From Planctomycetaceae bacterium (GTDB lineage Bacteria; Planctomycetota; Phycisphaerae; Phycisphaerales; UBA1924), in contig JAIYDA010000131.1 in the NCBI GenBank assembly GCA_027487735.1, positions 1-40,691 on the forward strand: a DNA stretch of 40,691 nucleotides, read 5' to 3'. Below, in pieces: positions 25,172 to 34,291 of this stretch. The translations under genes were made by a program, and so were the position numbers. Below the pieces are notes generated by a model. The model had not been told where the DNA came from, searched no databases, and worked only from the letters and a program-made list of their open reading frames with translations. The first letter of the stretch is position 1. Every line of letters starts with the position of its first letter.

Positions 25172-26838
25172 GCCGCACCTCCGGCCGCTGCCTCGCGCTC
25201 CGCCTTCTGCGATGCGCCCACCAGCCTCGCCAGCGGTCCCGGCAGCTTCATGGGCAGGTGCGGCGCGACCAGCACGAGCGCGCGATACATCACCATGCTG
25301 TACATCGCGAGCACCACCAGCCCAGAGAGCACCATGTCCAGCCATGCCGGGAGGCGGCTGGTGAGCGCGTGCGTCAGCACCACCAGCCCGCACACCACCG
25401 CGAGTTCGAGCGTGGCCTTCGCGTCGGGCTTCAGGCGGAGCAGGTCGCCCTTGGCCCAGCGAAAGGCGAGCGTTGCGTACTTCACGAGCTCGGCAAGCGC
25501 GATGCCCGCGATCGCACCAAACAGCCCAGCAAGCGGAGCGGTGGACAGGTGCGTGCCAACCCAATATCCGCCCGCGACGAAGACCGCGAGGCCCACGAGC
25601 TTGTAGAGGTTGCTGCTCGCCTGCACCTTGTTGTCTCCGAGGGCGAGCAACGCGCTGCTGCTGTTGTATTGCAGCACGCGCAGCCAGACCACGATGCAGA
25701 AGACCTGGAGAATGACCGCGACGTCGTGGTATTCTGCCCGGAAGAAGGTGCGGATGAAGCCCGGGGCGATCGCCACCAACCCCGCCACCGCCATCGCGCC
25801 GAGCGTGAGGATGATGAAGCTGACGCGGGCGTAGACCTCGCCCGTGAAGCGGTTCTGCCGCGCGAGCGTGCTGTAGACGGGGAACAGCACCTGCGATCCG
25901 AGCCTCTGCAGCACGTCCATGGGCATGCTGGCAAAGTTGAGGGCGATGGAGTAGAGCCCGAAAATCGTGAGGTTGTTCAGCAGCTTGGGGATGATGAAGC
26001 GGTCGAGCTGATTCGTGAGGAACGTGAGCATCGTGCTGAGCATGACCCAGCGGGCATAGCCCATGAGCTCGGTGCGGCACTCTTTGTTCCAGCAGAGGCG
26101 ATGGCGGATGCCCGGGATGATCGTGAAGCTGAGCACGCACCGCACCACCAGCCCCATCGTCGTGCCCGCGAGCAACGCCCAGACAGGGTTGGTGAGGTAT
26201 CGCAGCACAAAGCTCGCCGCCCAGGCGGGCAGCGTGGGAAGTGAGGCAATCCCAACGAACGCGCTCGCGAGCACCGGGTAGATGGCGGCGGTCGCGATCA
26301 TCGTCGTCGTCGTCACCAAGGCCATGATCAGCTCGATCATGACGACGCGATGCACCTTGAGATCGCGCGACGCGAGGAAGAGCGAGGTGCTCATCAGCCC
26401 GTTGAGCATCGTCGAGAGCGACGCGAGGATGATGAGCGGCGCGAGGATGGGGTTGCCATACGAGCTCGCGATCGGGTAGGCGAGCAAGCACCCGATGAGG
26501 GCGATGATCACGGTGCGGATGATGCCCAGCGTCCACGCGGTGCGCAGGAATGTCTCGTCGCCGCCCCGCTTGTGCTGCACGATCGCGGTGCCCAGGCCAA
26601 CGTCGGACATCATCTGCAAGCCCTGGATCGTCACGTTGACCAGGGCCATGATGCCGAAGGCGTCGGGCGCGACGAACCGCGTGATCGTCATGTTGCCCAC
26701 GGTGCGGATGAGTGTGCTGCCACCAAAGCCGATGAGCGTCCACGTCGCGCCGCCCACAGCGGCCTTGCCCAGCCCGCCCTTGCCCGAAGCAGGTGGTGGG
26801 TGGGTCGAGTCTTGGGATGTTGGGGGCGGGTTCGTCAC
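25168..26838 (-). CDS. oligosaccharide flippase, Wzx/polysaccharide transport family
   Basis: A roughly 556-residue integral membrane protein with about 12-14 hydrophobic helices. It fits the MATE/Wzx polysaccharide-transport family that flips lipid-linked repeat units across the inner membrane. Typical stretches are TLIGFGGSTLIRTVGNM at the start, FVAPDAFGIMALVN, MMSDVGLGTAIVQ and, in the middle, LTNQLDRFIIPKLL. No ATG lies near the conserved start, so a GTG is used: 26838 (giving VTNPPPTSQD) or 26886. I prefer 26838 because the upstream part encodes Arg/Ala codons from a GC palindrome. No Shine-Dalgarno sequence is visible. It appears to be the first gene of the leftward polysaccharide directon. 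Confidence 0.88.
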   Translation of the reverse strand: MTNPPPTSQDSTHPPPASGKGGLGKAAVGGATWTLIGFGGSTLIRTVGNMTITRFVAPDAFGIMALVNVTIQGLQMMSDVGLGTAIVQHKRGGDETFLRTAWTLGIIRTVIIALIGCLLAYPIASSYGNPILAPLIILASLSTMLNGLMSTSLFLASRDLKVHRVVMIELIMALVTTTTMIATAAIYPVLASAFVGIASLPTLPAWAASFVLRYLTNPVWALLAGTTMGLVVRCVLSFTIIPGIRHRLCWNKECRTELMGYARWVMLSTMLTFLTNQLDRFIIPKLLNNLTIFGLYSIALNFASMPMDVLQRLGSQVLFPVYSTLARQNRFTGEVYARVSFIILTLGAMAVAGLVAIAPGFIRTFFRAEYHDVAVILQVFCIVVWLRVLQYNSSSALLALGDNKVQASSNLYKLVGLAVFVAGGYWVGTHLSTAPLAGLFGAIAGIALAELVKYATLAFRWAKGDLLRLKPDAKATLELAVVCGLVVLTHALTSRLPAWLDMVLSGLVVLAMYSMVMYRALVLVAPHLPMKLPGPLARLVGASQKAEREAAAGGAA

Positions 26839-26861
26839 GGTGCAAACAACGCGGCTGCCTC

Positions 26862-26997
26862 CCACGGCGCGCGCGCGCCGTGGCACCAGGTCTGGCAGGT
26901 GTTCGTACGTAAGTATCGGCTTGTCAGGGTCGTTCCACGATGCAGGAAACGAAACATTACCACGGCGTGCGTGTGAGAACAGGCACCACGGCGTGCG
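26862..26997. promoter_or_regulatory. candidate operator cluster upstream of the polysaccharide directon
   Basis: A perfect 22-base palindrome at 26862-26883 has half-site CCACGGCGCGC. Two exact copies of the 13-mer ACCACGGCGTGCG lie at 26959-26971 and 26985-26997, 26 bases apart. All three share CCACGGCGYGCG in the same orientation. They occupy the 183-base gap before the flippase start, where the directon promoter must lie. A CTGACA on the transcribed strand could be a -35 box, but no good -10 was found. The binding protein is unknown. Confidence 0.5.
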
Positions 26998-27021
26998 CGC
27001 AACGTTCGGTTTGCGATCGGT

Positions 27022-30000
27022 CTACTGGCCAGCAGCACTCACCGAGCCAGGGGCAGCCGGGCGACCGAAGCCCTCGCGGATGTAGGCGTTCACGGCCTGA
27101 GCGGTGAACTCACTCCGCCAGTTGCTGCGGCTTTGGAGACGCGCCTGGGCAAGGAACTCCTCCAGACCACCCCCCACGCCGATGTCCTGCATGTAGCTGG
27201 AGACGTCGCGGGTGGGGTCTGCGAAGTTGGGTGGTTCGTTGCGAGCGCCGATCTCGCCTGCTGCGCTCACCCATTGTGCGATGGGCACAAAGTCGTTGAT
27301 GATGAGCACCTGATTGCTGCCAATGGTGTGGTACGTATTGCCCGACCAGGTGCCGCCCGGGGGCGTCGCGGTGGTTTGCAGCACGGGCCCGCCCGTGGGC
27401 TGAGCGAAGACGTTGTTGCGGACGACGAAGGAGCTGTCGAGCGGTGTGGTGCGGTGCCCAACGCGGAAGGCGGGGCTGCGCTGCGTGGGGTTGCCGCTCA
27501 CCCAGTTGTAGACGATGTTGTCGGCGATGGTCATGTTCAGCGAGAGCTGGCGATCGGTGGTGATGCCTGGCTCAAGGCCCACGGTGGTGGTGTTGTGCGC
27601 GACGATGTTGCGCTCGATGCGTGCGCCGCGCCCGCGACCGTGCATGATGCCAAAGCCGTGGGGGCGCAGGTTCTCGCCGCTGCCGATGTCGTTGCTGCCC
27701 AGGATGACGTTGTCGAGCATCGAGCCCGTCCACTCCTGGCCCACGACAGCCTGCTGGTGCCCGCCCACGATGCCCAGGGCGTTGTTGATGAGCAGGTTGT
27801 TCACCGCGTCCATGTGGCTGCCGCGCATCTGGATGCCCGTGGCGCTGGCGCGGGCGCTGATGGTGTTGCGGACGACGACGTTGGTGCTGCTCTGCTCGAG
27901 ATAGAGGTTGTGGTTGAAGATGGTGGACTCGCGCCCGGCGATGGCGTCGGTCCAGCCGTTGCGATCGAAGATGCACTCGTCGATGAGCAGGCCATCCACG
28001 CCCGTGGCGAAGAGGCCCTGGCTGTGGCCCGTGACGGAGGGGAACTGATCGACGATGACACTGCGGCGGACGCGCACGTTGCGCAGGCTGCCCGCGCCGT
28101 TGGGAGCGAGGAGCGAGAAGGCGCCGCTGTAGTTCTCGATCTTGAGGTCCTCGAAGAGGAAGTCCTCGCCTTGCGCGAACATGCGGATGCCCACGTGCTG
28201 CGGGCCATTCTCGCGCTCCGCGACATAGCCCGGGCCTGGCAGGCGGGTGTTGGCCTTGAAGTGCAGCCCGATGATCCAGATGTGGCTCAGCCCATCGCCT
28301 CGCTGCATGTTCATGCCAAACTCGATCGGACCGGTGTTGATGAGCGGACGCTCCGGCGCGTCGCCATAGGAGGCGACGACGAGGGGCTCCTCGGCGGACC
28401 TGCCGGTTTTGTTGAAGCCCGCGGGCTGACCGCCCGCGACGTCGCCCACGTGCTGGTTGTTCCAGACGTCGCCCTTGCGGAGCAGGAGCTGGTCGCCCGA
28501 GTTGTCGCGCAGCAGGGCAAAGCCCGCGAAGATCGTGCGCTTGGGGCGGTCGGGTGAGAGCCCGTCGTTGGCGTCGTTGCCCTGGCTGCTGCTTACGTAA
28601 ATGCGGCGGATGTTGGGCCCGTCGGGCAGCGCGGTCCAGCCGTCGGTCACGCCCATGGTGGCCCAGGGGCTGGCGTTCTCGCCCCCAGAGTTGAAGGCAA
28701 CGATGCGGTAGCGGAAGCGCCCGGTGCCCGGCGTGTCGAGGTAGCTGGTGACGTTGCGCGAGACGTTGAGGATCGTGGTCGAGCCCCACGCACCATCGAC
28801 GAACGTGCTGCGGACGATGCGGAAGCCCTGCTCGTTGTCGCTCGTGTCGTTCCAGGTGATGCGGACGTCGCGCTGGTTGCCCTGGTCGGTCGCGACGACG
28901 GACCCGGGTGCGCTGGGAGCAACCTCGCTCACGCGCACGTTGGCCCACTCGCTCCATTCGCTGGGGGCGCTGGCGCCGAGGGCGCGGACGCTGTAGGCAA
29001 ACTGCCCGGGCCCGCTGTTGTCGACGAACGCGGAGACGTCGGCCGAGACCTTGACCTGGGCGGAGAACTCGGGCGAGCGGCGGATCTCGAAGCCTGTTTC
29101 GTTCGAGCTGTTGTCGGTCCAGACGATGCCTGCGCGGGCGGTGCCCTGGTCGATGGCGACGACGTTGCTGGGTGCGGCGGGGGGCAGGCCTGCTGCGGGC
29201 GTTGCGGTGGGCTCGATGGTGAGCTCGCGCCAGGGCGAGCTGGCGCTGGGACCCGCGTCGTTCAGGCTCGTGATGCGGAAGCGGTGCGTGCCCAGGCCTG
29301 GGCGGTCGATGAGCTCGGTGGCGTTGGCGAGCGTGCGCAGCAAGCGCGTGGGGCCCCACTGGCCTTGCGCGTCCTGACGCTGGTGCTCGATGCTAAAGCC
29401 CGTTTCGTCGTCGCTCTCGTCCTGCCAGGTCAGGCGCAGGCTTTGGCCATCGGCGAGGTCGGTGAGTGCGAAGCCGCTGGGGGCGATGGGCGGGCGCGGG
29501 TCGATGCTGATGCTGACCCACGGGGAGAAGTCGCTGGGCGCGCTGCCCACGGCGCGGACGCGGTAGCTGCTGATGCCGGCCTGCACGCTGTCGGAGAAGA
29601 GCGTGGTGTTGGCATCGACGCGGACGCGGCCTTGTGGGAAGGCTGGGGTGCGCTCGAGCTCGAAGCCTGTCTCATCGCCCGAGGCGTCGATCCAGGTGAG
29701 CGAGATGGCGCGCGGGCCTGCCTGCGAGAGCGAGAGGTTGGTGGGGATGGGCAGGGTGGAGCTGGGCTGCGAGCCGGACTGGTTGCCACCTTGGGTGTTG
29801 TCGGGTGCGATGATGGCGGAGGCGAAGTCGGTGGCGGTGCTGTCGCCCGCTGCGTTGCGGGCAAGGACGCGGAAGCGGTGCTCGCCCGGGATGAGAGCGA
29901 GGGTCTGCTCGGTGGCGTTGCGCAAGGTGGTGATGGCGGGCTGGTCGGTCCATGCGCCATCAATGCGCGACTGCCACTGCACGATGAAGCTGCGTTCGTT

Positions 30001-31182
30001 GTCGCTTGTGTCCTGCCATTGCAATCGGACGCGGGCGCCGTCGCTTAGGACAGAGAGGGCGAGCTCTGCGGGCGTGGCCGGGGCACGCTCTTGCACTTGC
30101 ACGTCGTGCCATGCGCTGAAGGCGCTCTGGCCCGCGGGGCCCAGGGCGCGGAGGCGATAGCGGAAGGTGCCTGCGCCGGTGGCGTCGACAAGGCTTGCAA
30201 AGCCCGGGCCCAGCACGACGGGGCGCGCGAAGGCGGGGTCACGCTCGAGGATGATGCTGCTCACAGGGCCGCTGGCTACGGGGAAGGACCACGAGACGCG
30301 GGCCATGCGTGCGCCGGTGTCGGCGGTGGTGATGTCGCTGGGTGTGCTGGGGGGCGCTGGGGGCTGGGTGGGCAAGGGGCCGGTGGGCGAGCTGGTGAGG
30401 CCAGCGCCAGCGGTGCTGCGCACGTCGACGACGGTCCAGGGGGAGTAGGCGGTGGTGTTGTTCGAGGTTGCGCCAATGCGGTAGGCGAAGACGCCCGCGT
30501 CGACGGCGTCGGTGGTTTGGGTGGTGTTTCGCACGAGGGTGGTGCTGCGCGGGGCTTGCCAGAGGCCATTCACGCGGGCGGCGCGCTGGAGCACGTACTG
30601 ACCTTCCCAGCCGACATCTTGCCAGGCGACGGTGACGCTGGAGCGCGAGGCGAGGGCGACGCGCGGGGCGCGTGGGGGCTGCGAGCGCGAGCGCGAGGAT
30701 GCGCCGCCAAACGCGAGGCGGTCGGCTGGTGGCGGCGCGATGGAGCTGGTGGAGAGCTGGAGCGCGTTAGTTGTGGGCGCGGAGCCGGGCTGGGGGGAGG
30801 GGTTGGATGTGGTGGGGGTTGAGGGGTTGGTGGGGGTCGAAGGGTTCGTCGGGTTGATGCCCGGGCCCACGATGGTGGGCGTGGAGGGCTGCTGGGGCAA
30901 GACGGGGACGGTCGTGCGATTCGAGATGACGCGCGTGCCCGAGGGGCGGCGCTGGGCAGGGGGCAGGCTCATGCGCGAGACGCCCGAGCGCAGCGGCGTG
31001 CGCACGGCAGGTGGCTGCACGGGCTGGGGGGTGGGCTGCGCGGACTCGTCGTCGGGTGCGGGCTGCTGGGCGAGGCTGCGCGCAGTGAAGCTGAGCGAGT
31101 GGCCCGCGGGCGACCAGGGCCCGGCGGCGAAGGCGAGGGCGAGCATCAGCAGGTGTTGCGGGCGTTGCGCACGTGGGGTCAC
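27022..31182 (-). CDS. giant secreted protein: seven FnIII-like repeats plus right-handed beta-helix domain
   Basis: A 1386-residue exported protein. I start at the GTG at 31182 because AAGGAG (31189-31194) lies six bases upstream and the product begins with a signal peptide (QHLLMLALAFAAG). A Pro/Thr/Ser-rich linker (about 35-150) follows. Then come about seven fibronectin-III-like units from roughly 165 to 845, recognised by repeated LTWxDxSDNExGFxI-like strands and an RFRYRI-like strand. From about 850 a YVSSSQGNDANDG motif opens a right-handed parallel beta-helix of the polysaccharide-lyase/NosD type, rich in NNxxxNN rungs. It probably binds or modifies a polysaccharide at the cell surface. 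Catalytic residues cannot be assigned. It lies just upstream of the polysaccharide directon. Confidence 0.85.
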   Translation of the reverse strand: MTPRAQRPQHLLMLALAFAAGPWSPAGHSLSFTARSLAQQPAPDDESAQPTPQPVQPPAVRTPLRSGVSRMSLPPAQRRPSGTRVISNRTTVPVLPQQPSTPTIVGPGINPTNPSTPTNPSTPTTSNPSPQPGSAPTTNALQLSTSSIAPPPADRLAFGGASSRSRSQPPRAPRVALASRSSVTVAWQDVGWEGQYVLQRAARVNGLWQAPRSTTLVRNTTQTTDAVDAGVFAYRIGATSNNTTAYSPWTVVDVRSTAGAGLTSSPTGPLPTQPPAPPSTPSDITTADTGARMARVSWSFPVASGPVSSIILERDPAFARPVVLGPGFASLVDATGAGTFRYRLRALGPAGQSAFSAWHDVQVQERAPATPAELALSVLSDGARVRLQWQDTSDNERSFIVQWQSRIDGAWTDQPAITTLRNATEQTLALIPGEHRFRVLARNAAGDSTATDFASAIIAPDNTQGGNQSGSQPSSTLPIPTNLSLSQAGPRAISLTWIDASGDETGFELERTPAFPQGRVRVDANTTLFSDSVQAGISSYRVRAVGSAPSDFSPWVSISIDPRPPIAPSGFALTDLADGQSLRLTWQDESDDETGFSIEHQRQDAQGQWGPTRLLRTLANATELIDRPGLGTHRFRITSLNDAGPSASSPWRELTIEPTATPAAGLPPAAPSNVVAIDQGTARAGIVWTDNSSNETGFEIRRSPEFSAQVKVSADVSAFVDNSGPGQFAYSVRALGASAPSEWSEWANVRVSEVAPSAPGSVVATDQGNQRDVRITWNDTSDNEQGFRIVRSTFVDGAWGSTTILNVSRNVTSYLDTPGTGRFRYRIVAFNSGGENASPWATMGVTDGWTALPDGPNIRRIYVSSSQGNDANDGLSPDRPKRTIFAGFALLRDNSGDQLLLRKGDVWNNQHVGDVAGGQPAGFNKTGRSAEEPLVVASYGDAPERPLINTGPIEFGMNMQRGDGLSHIWIIGLHFKANTRLPGPGYVAERENGPQHVGIRMFAQGEDFLFEDLKIENYSGAFSLLAPNGAGSLRNVRVRRSVIVDQFPSVTGHSQGLFATGVDGLLIDECIFDRNGWTDAIAGRESTIFNHNLYLEQSSTNVVVRNTISARASATGIQMRGSHMDAVNNLLINNALGIVGGHQQAVVGQEWTGSMLDNVILGSNDIGSGENLRPHGFGIMHGRGRGARIERNIVAHNTTTVGLEPGITTDRQLSLNMTIADNIVYNWVSGNPTQRSPAFRVGHRTTPLDSSFVVRNNVFAQPTGGPVLQTTATPPGGTWSGNTYHTIGSNQVLIINDFVPIAQWVSAAGEIGARNEPPNFADPTRDVSSYMQDIGVGGGLEEFLAQARLQSRSNWRSEFTAQAVNAYIREGFGRPAAPGSVSAAGQ

Positions 31183-31330
31183 AGACAGCTCCTTCGGCGT
31201 GTGGTTGCAACGCGGGGCAAAGCCCTGCGCCGCACACACGGCCTCTTGATATTGGCAATCATCCCGGTGCGAAATGGGGAAGATGTGCGACGTGGGTGAG
31301 AAGCTGAAGTGCCTGTGCTGCGCGTAGGGG

Positions 31331-31909
31331 TTAGTGCGCGTGGGTGTGCTTGGTTTTTGGACGCTTGGGGGCGGGGCGGGTTTCGGCTTTGGCTTCTGGC
31401 TTTGCGTCCGGAGTCTTCGCGCAGCGATCGCAGAGGCCATAGAGGCTCAGCTCGTGGGCGCGGGTGATGAAGCCTTGCGGGGCGAGATCGTCGAAATGGC
31501 CGCAGCAGGCGCCCTCGAGCTCGAAGACGCGCTCGCAGGCGGTGCAGACGAAGTGGTGGTGGTGGCCCTTGCCTGTGCGCTCAAAGAGCGGGGTGAGCCC
31601 GGGAATATCGACGGCTTGCGCCTCGCCTGCCTCGATGAGGAGCTTGAGGGTGCGATAGACGGTGGCGAGGCCCATGCCCTCGGCGTGCTTGCTGGCGAGC
31701 GTGAGGATCTGCTTGGCAGAGACGGGGGCGTTGGCGTCGTGCAGGGCTTGGGCGACGGCGTCGCGCTGGCGGGTGTTGCGGGCGGCGAGGCGGGTGGAGG
31801 CGGAGGGGGCCTTGGGCTTGGGCGGCGTGCTGCCCGCTTGCTGGGTGCGGCTTGCTCCCGCGCTGCGGGGCGCTGCTTCATGGCGGTGGTGGGAGTGGGC
31901 GTGGGCCAT
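31331..31909 (-). CDS. Fur-family metal-responsive transcriptional regulator
   Basis: A 192-residue member of the Fur/Zur/PerR family. The DNA-binding wing region GLATVYRTLKLLIEAGEAQA is near residues 79-98. The dimerisation domain has GKGHHHHFVCTACERVFELE with the metal-binding His cluster and a first CxxC, and a second CxxC (CDRC) near 160, consistent with a structural zinc site. Unusual are a 45-residue N-terminal extension rich in His and Ala (MAHAHSHHRHE) and a basic C-terminal tail ending HTHAH. Which metal it senses cannot be decided from the sequence. It is 26 bases downstream of the SurA/PpiD-like gene and probably co-transcribed with it. No Shine-Dalgarno sequence precedes the ATG at 31909. 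Confidence 0.9.
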   Translation of the reverse strand: MAHAHSHHRHEAAPRSAGASRTQQAGSTPPKPKAPSASTRLAARNTRQRDAVAQALHDANAPVSAKQILTLASKHAEGMGLATVYRTLKLLIEAGEAQAVDIPGLTPLFERTGKGHHHHFVCTACERVFELEGACCGHFDDLAPQGFITRAHELSLYGLCDRCAKTPDAKPEAKAETRPAPKRPKTKHTHAH

Positions 31910-31935
31910 GTGGACGGTGGGGGCGGGGGCTGTTT

Positions 31936-33978
31936 TCAGCGCTCGCGGCGGGCGGGGGCGTCTTCGCCCGCGGGCACCCAGGCGAGGCGCTGCTTGAGGG
32001 AGTCGAAGGCGAAAGGTGAGGGACGGGGTGCGTCGGCGGTTGCGGTGCGGCGCAGTGCGCTGCGTTCGAAGCGGGCGAGGTTTGCTCCGCCAAAGCTTGG
32101 GATGCGGCGGAAGTCCTCGATGGTGATGGGGGCGGCGCCGACGATCTCGGCGAGGGCGATTGCGCGCGCCTCGGGCAGCACGGCGAGCACGACGCGTGAG
32201 GCACGCTCGCCTTGGGTGGCGGGGGTGAGTCGGCCGCGGGCGTCGGCGGATTGCAGCACGGCATCGCGCAGGGGTTCTTTGCCTAGGCCCGAGGTGATGG
32301 TGCTCTCTCCGGCGGCGAAGCGCTGCTGGCGCTGCACGCTGGCGGAGGTTGCGGGCGTGCTGTCGGTGAGCGTGCCGGAGCTAAACTTGGCGGCGAGATC
32401 ATCGAGGCCGTTCGCCGCGGCGAGGGCTTTCCACTCCTGCGCGTTGGCTTGCAGGGAGTCGAAGGCCATGGAGAGCTTGGCGTCGCGCACGACGTCCTCG
32501 CGCACTTCGGCGAGGGTCTCGGCGGGGCTGGCGAGGCGCGCGGCGGTGACGATGAAGAAGGCGAGGTCGCCCTCGGGGGTGCGGAGGGCACCATCGAAGG
32601 GAATGCCGACTTGCAGGCCCAGGGCGCTCTTGGCGTCGAAGTCGTGGAGCTGGGCGATGAGGTCGCTGAAGGTGATGGGCTTGCCCGCGAGCGAGTAGGA
32701 GCTGGTGCCCAGGGCGGGGAGTGTGTTCAGGCGATCGACGCGGAGCCAATCGGTGCGGGTCTGCACGCTGGGGGCTGGGATCGTGAGCTTTTCGTTCGTG
32801 GCGAGGGCATCGGCGATGGCGCTCGCGTACTCGGAGAGGGGCGGGGCGGAGGCGGTGAAGTCGGGCGTGAGCTTCTTGATCGCGCCGTCGGCTTGCAGGG
32901 TGCGGGTGTTGATGCGGACGCGGTTGCGGAAGGTCTGCTCGGCGGTGGCGAGTGCTTCGGCGAGGACGCGGCTGCGGAGGGCTTCTTCGATGCGGGGGCG
33001 CTCGGCGCTGTACTCGCCTGGGTAGGCGGCGCGGTTGCGCTCATACTCCATGCGGGCTTGCACGCCATCGACGGTGAGTGCGGCGCTGAGGGCAGCGCGC
33101 GAGAGGACGAACCACTGGAGCTGCACGCGATTGGGCTGGCGATAGCCAAACTCTCCGGTGGCGGGGTTGGGATCTTTGGCTTTGCCTGCCTCGAAGAGCT
33201 GCGTGAGCAGCTCGGGCGAGGGCTCGGCGGTGATTGGGAGTGCGCTGGCGGGGATCGTCAGCACGTCGGCGAGGACGGCGTCTTGATCGCGCTGCAGGGC
33301 GAACTGGAAGCGCTTGTCGGAGAAGCGATTACTCAGCTCGGCGCTCTGCACGAGGCGGCTGACGCCTCGCATCGCGGCGAGGGCGGTGTTGGCTTGCTCG
33401 ACGGAGAGGCCTGCGCGGCCCGCGAACTGGTCGCGGGCGCGGCGCATGTTGGCGCTGAGGGTGGCGGGCAGGTTCTCCACCTCGGCTTTGTTCTTGGGGT
33501 CGGTGAGCCACTGCTGGGCGAACTGCTGCTGCAGTTGGGGGTTGCCTTGCAAGAAGCCCATGATGGTGCGCTCGTCAAGCCCGCTGTTTTGGGCGGCAAA
33601 CTCGCGGGCGCGCTGCATGGCGGCGTATGCGGGGATTTCGTTGCTCGCGACTTCGTCGAGCCAGGCGTCACCATCGCTGGGCGTGCCGACAAGGCCTTGG
33701 GACTGGGCCTCGTGGCTGAGGAGGAACCAGTGGGTGACGCCCTCGACACGCAGGGATTCGATGGCGGAGGGCATCATGTCGGAAAGGAAGCCGAACTGAC
33801 GCGCGGACTCGCCCAACTGCTCGGCGCGGACCTTTTTGCCCGCGAGGGTGCCCTCGACGGTGCGCCCGGGGTTGCCCTGCATGAAGCTGGGCACGCCGCT
33901 AAAGAGGAAGGCGACCATGAGGAAAGAGCCCAGCACGACGAGCAGGACCTTGTTGTATTTGCGGATCAGTTTGGTCAT
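31936..33978 (-). CDS. membrane-anchored SurA/PpiD-like periplasmic protein without recognisable PPIase domain
   Basis: A 680-residue protein with one N-terminal membrane helix (VLLVVLGSFLMVAFLFSG, about 11-28), the remainder predicted periplasmic. Residues 35-330 resemble the SurA_N/PpiD chaperone region, with long amphipathic helices and an LQWFVLSRAAL strand followed by a coiled segment EYERNRAAYPGEY. No parvulin catalytic signature is visible, so it may act as a chaperone or an assembly scaffold rather than a prolyl isomerase. PpiD family members are usually about 620 residues. The upstream region is purine-rich without a clear Shine-Dalgarno sequence. It probably forms a two-gene unit with the Fur-family regulator. 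Exact role uncertain. Confidence 0.75.
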   Translation of the reverse strand: MTKLIRKYNKVLLVVLGSFLMVAFLFSGVPSFMQGNPGRTVEGTLAGKKVRAEQLGESARQFGFLSDMMPSAIESLRVEGVTHWFLLSHEAQSQGLVGTPSDGDAWLDEVASNEIPAYAAMQRAREFAAQNSGLDERTIMGFLQGNPQLQQQFAQQWLTDPKNKAEVENLPATLSANMRRARDQFAGRAGLSVEQANTALAAMRGVSRLVQSAELSNRFSDKRFQFALQRDQDAVLADVLTIPASALPITAEPSPELLTQLFEAGKAKDPNPATGEFGYRQPNRVQLQWFVLSRAALSAALTVDGVQARMEYERNRAAYPGEYSAERPRIEEALRSRVLAEALATAEQTFRNRVRINTRTLQADGAIKKLTPDFTASAPPLSEYASAIADALATNEKLTIPAPSVQTRTDWLRVDRLNTLPALGTSSYSLAGKPITFSDLIAQLHDFDAKSALGLQVGIPFDGALRTPEGDLAFFIVTAARLASPAETLAEVREDVVRDAKLSMAFDSLQANAQEWKALAAANGLDDLAAKFSSGTLTDSTPATSASVQRQQRFAAGESTITSGLGKEPLRDAVLQSADARGRLTPATQGERASRVVLAVLPEARAIALAEIVGAAPITIEDFRRIPSFGGANLARFERSALRRTATADAPRPSPFAFDSLKQRLAWVPAGEDAPARRER

Positions 33979-34047
33979 GGAAGGGGAAGGATAGGAGAGG
34001 GAAGAAGGGAGAGAGGGATGGAGGGATGCGGGGAGAGGGTGGGGAGG

Positions 34048-34075
34048 TTGACTTTGGAAGGGGTGTGTGTAGACT
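34048..34075 (+). promoter_or_regulatory. promoter of the initiator tRNA gene
   Basis: TTGACT at 34048-34053 and TAGACT at 34070-34075 are separated by 16 bases and resemble a sigma-70-type -35/-10 pair. The predicted start would be about seven bases before the tRNA 5' end. The preceding 70 bases form a purine-rich tract that is part of the divergent spacer with the SurA/PpiD-like gene. Confidence 0.65.
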
Positions 34076-34089
34076 CTCCCCTTACCGAC

Positions 34090-34163
<74 letters not shown>

Positions 34164-34174
34164 CTTTTCAAAAT

Positions 34175-34209
34175 GACAAACCCCCGGGTCGTGAGACTCG
34201 GGGGTTGTC
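34175..34209. repeat. hairpin repeat copy 1 (short), just 3' of tRNA-fMet
   Basis: Arms AACCCCCGGGTC (34179-34190) and GACTCGGGGGTT (34195-34206) around a GTGA loop, with one G.T pair, and outer GAC/GTC extension. It contains the hairpin core and GTCG start of the right flank found in three later copies but lacks their left flank. It lies 12 bases after the tRNA end and may act as its transcription terminator, though only short T-runs follow. Confidence 0.85.
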
Positions 34210-34291
34210 GCTTTGAACGGGCACAGTTCTCTCTGCCCGCTTCGGGCTCTGTGGGCGGTGTCTCACGTGCGGAGCGACGACGTCATCGCCT

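Noticed and set aside
22778-26845. A single 1355-residue protein running through the double GT and the flippase region
   Set aside because: The part upstream of 25171 is an out-of-frame shadow of the flippase. The real start overlaps the flippase stop as ATGA.
31183-31440. An 86-residue N-terminal extension of the FnIII/beta-helix protein
   Set aside because: It would overlap the Fur-family gene and precede the signal peptide. The GTG at 31182 has a well-placed AAGGAG.
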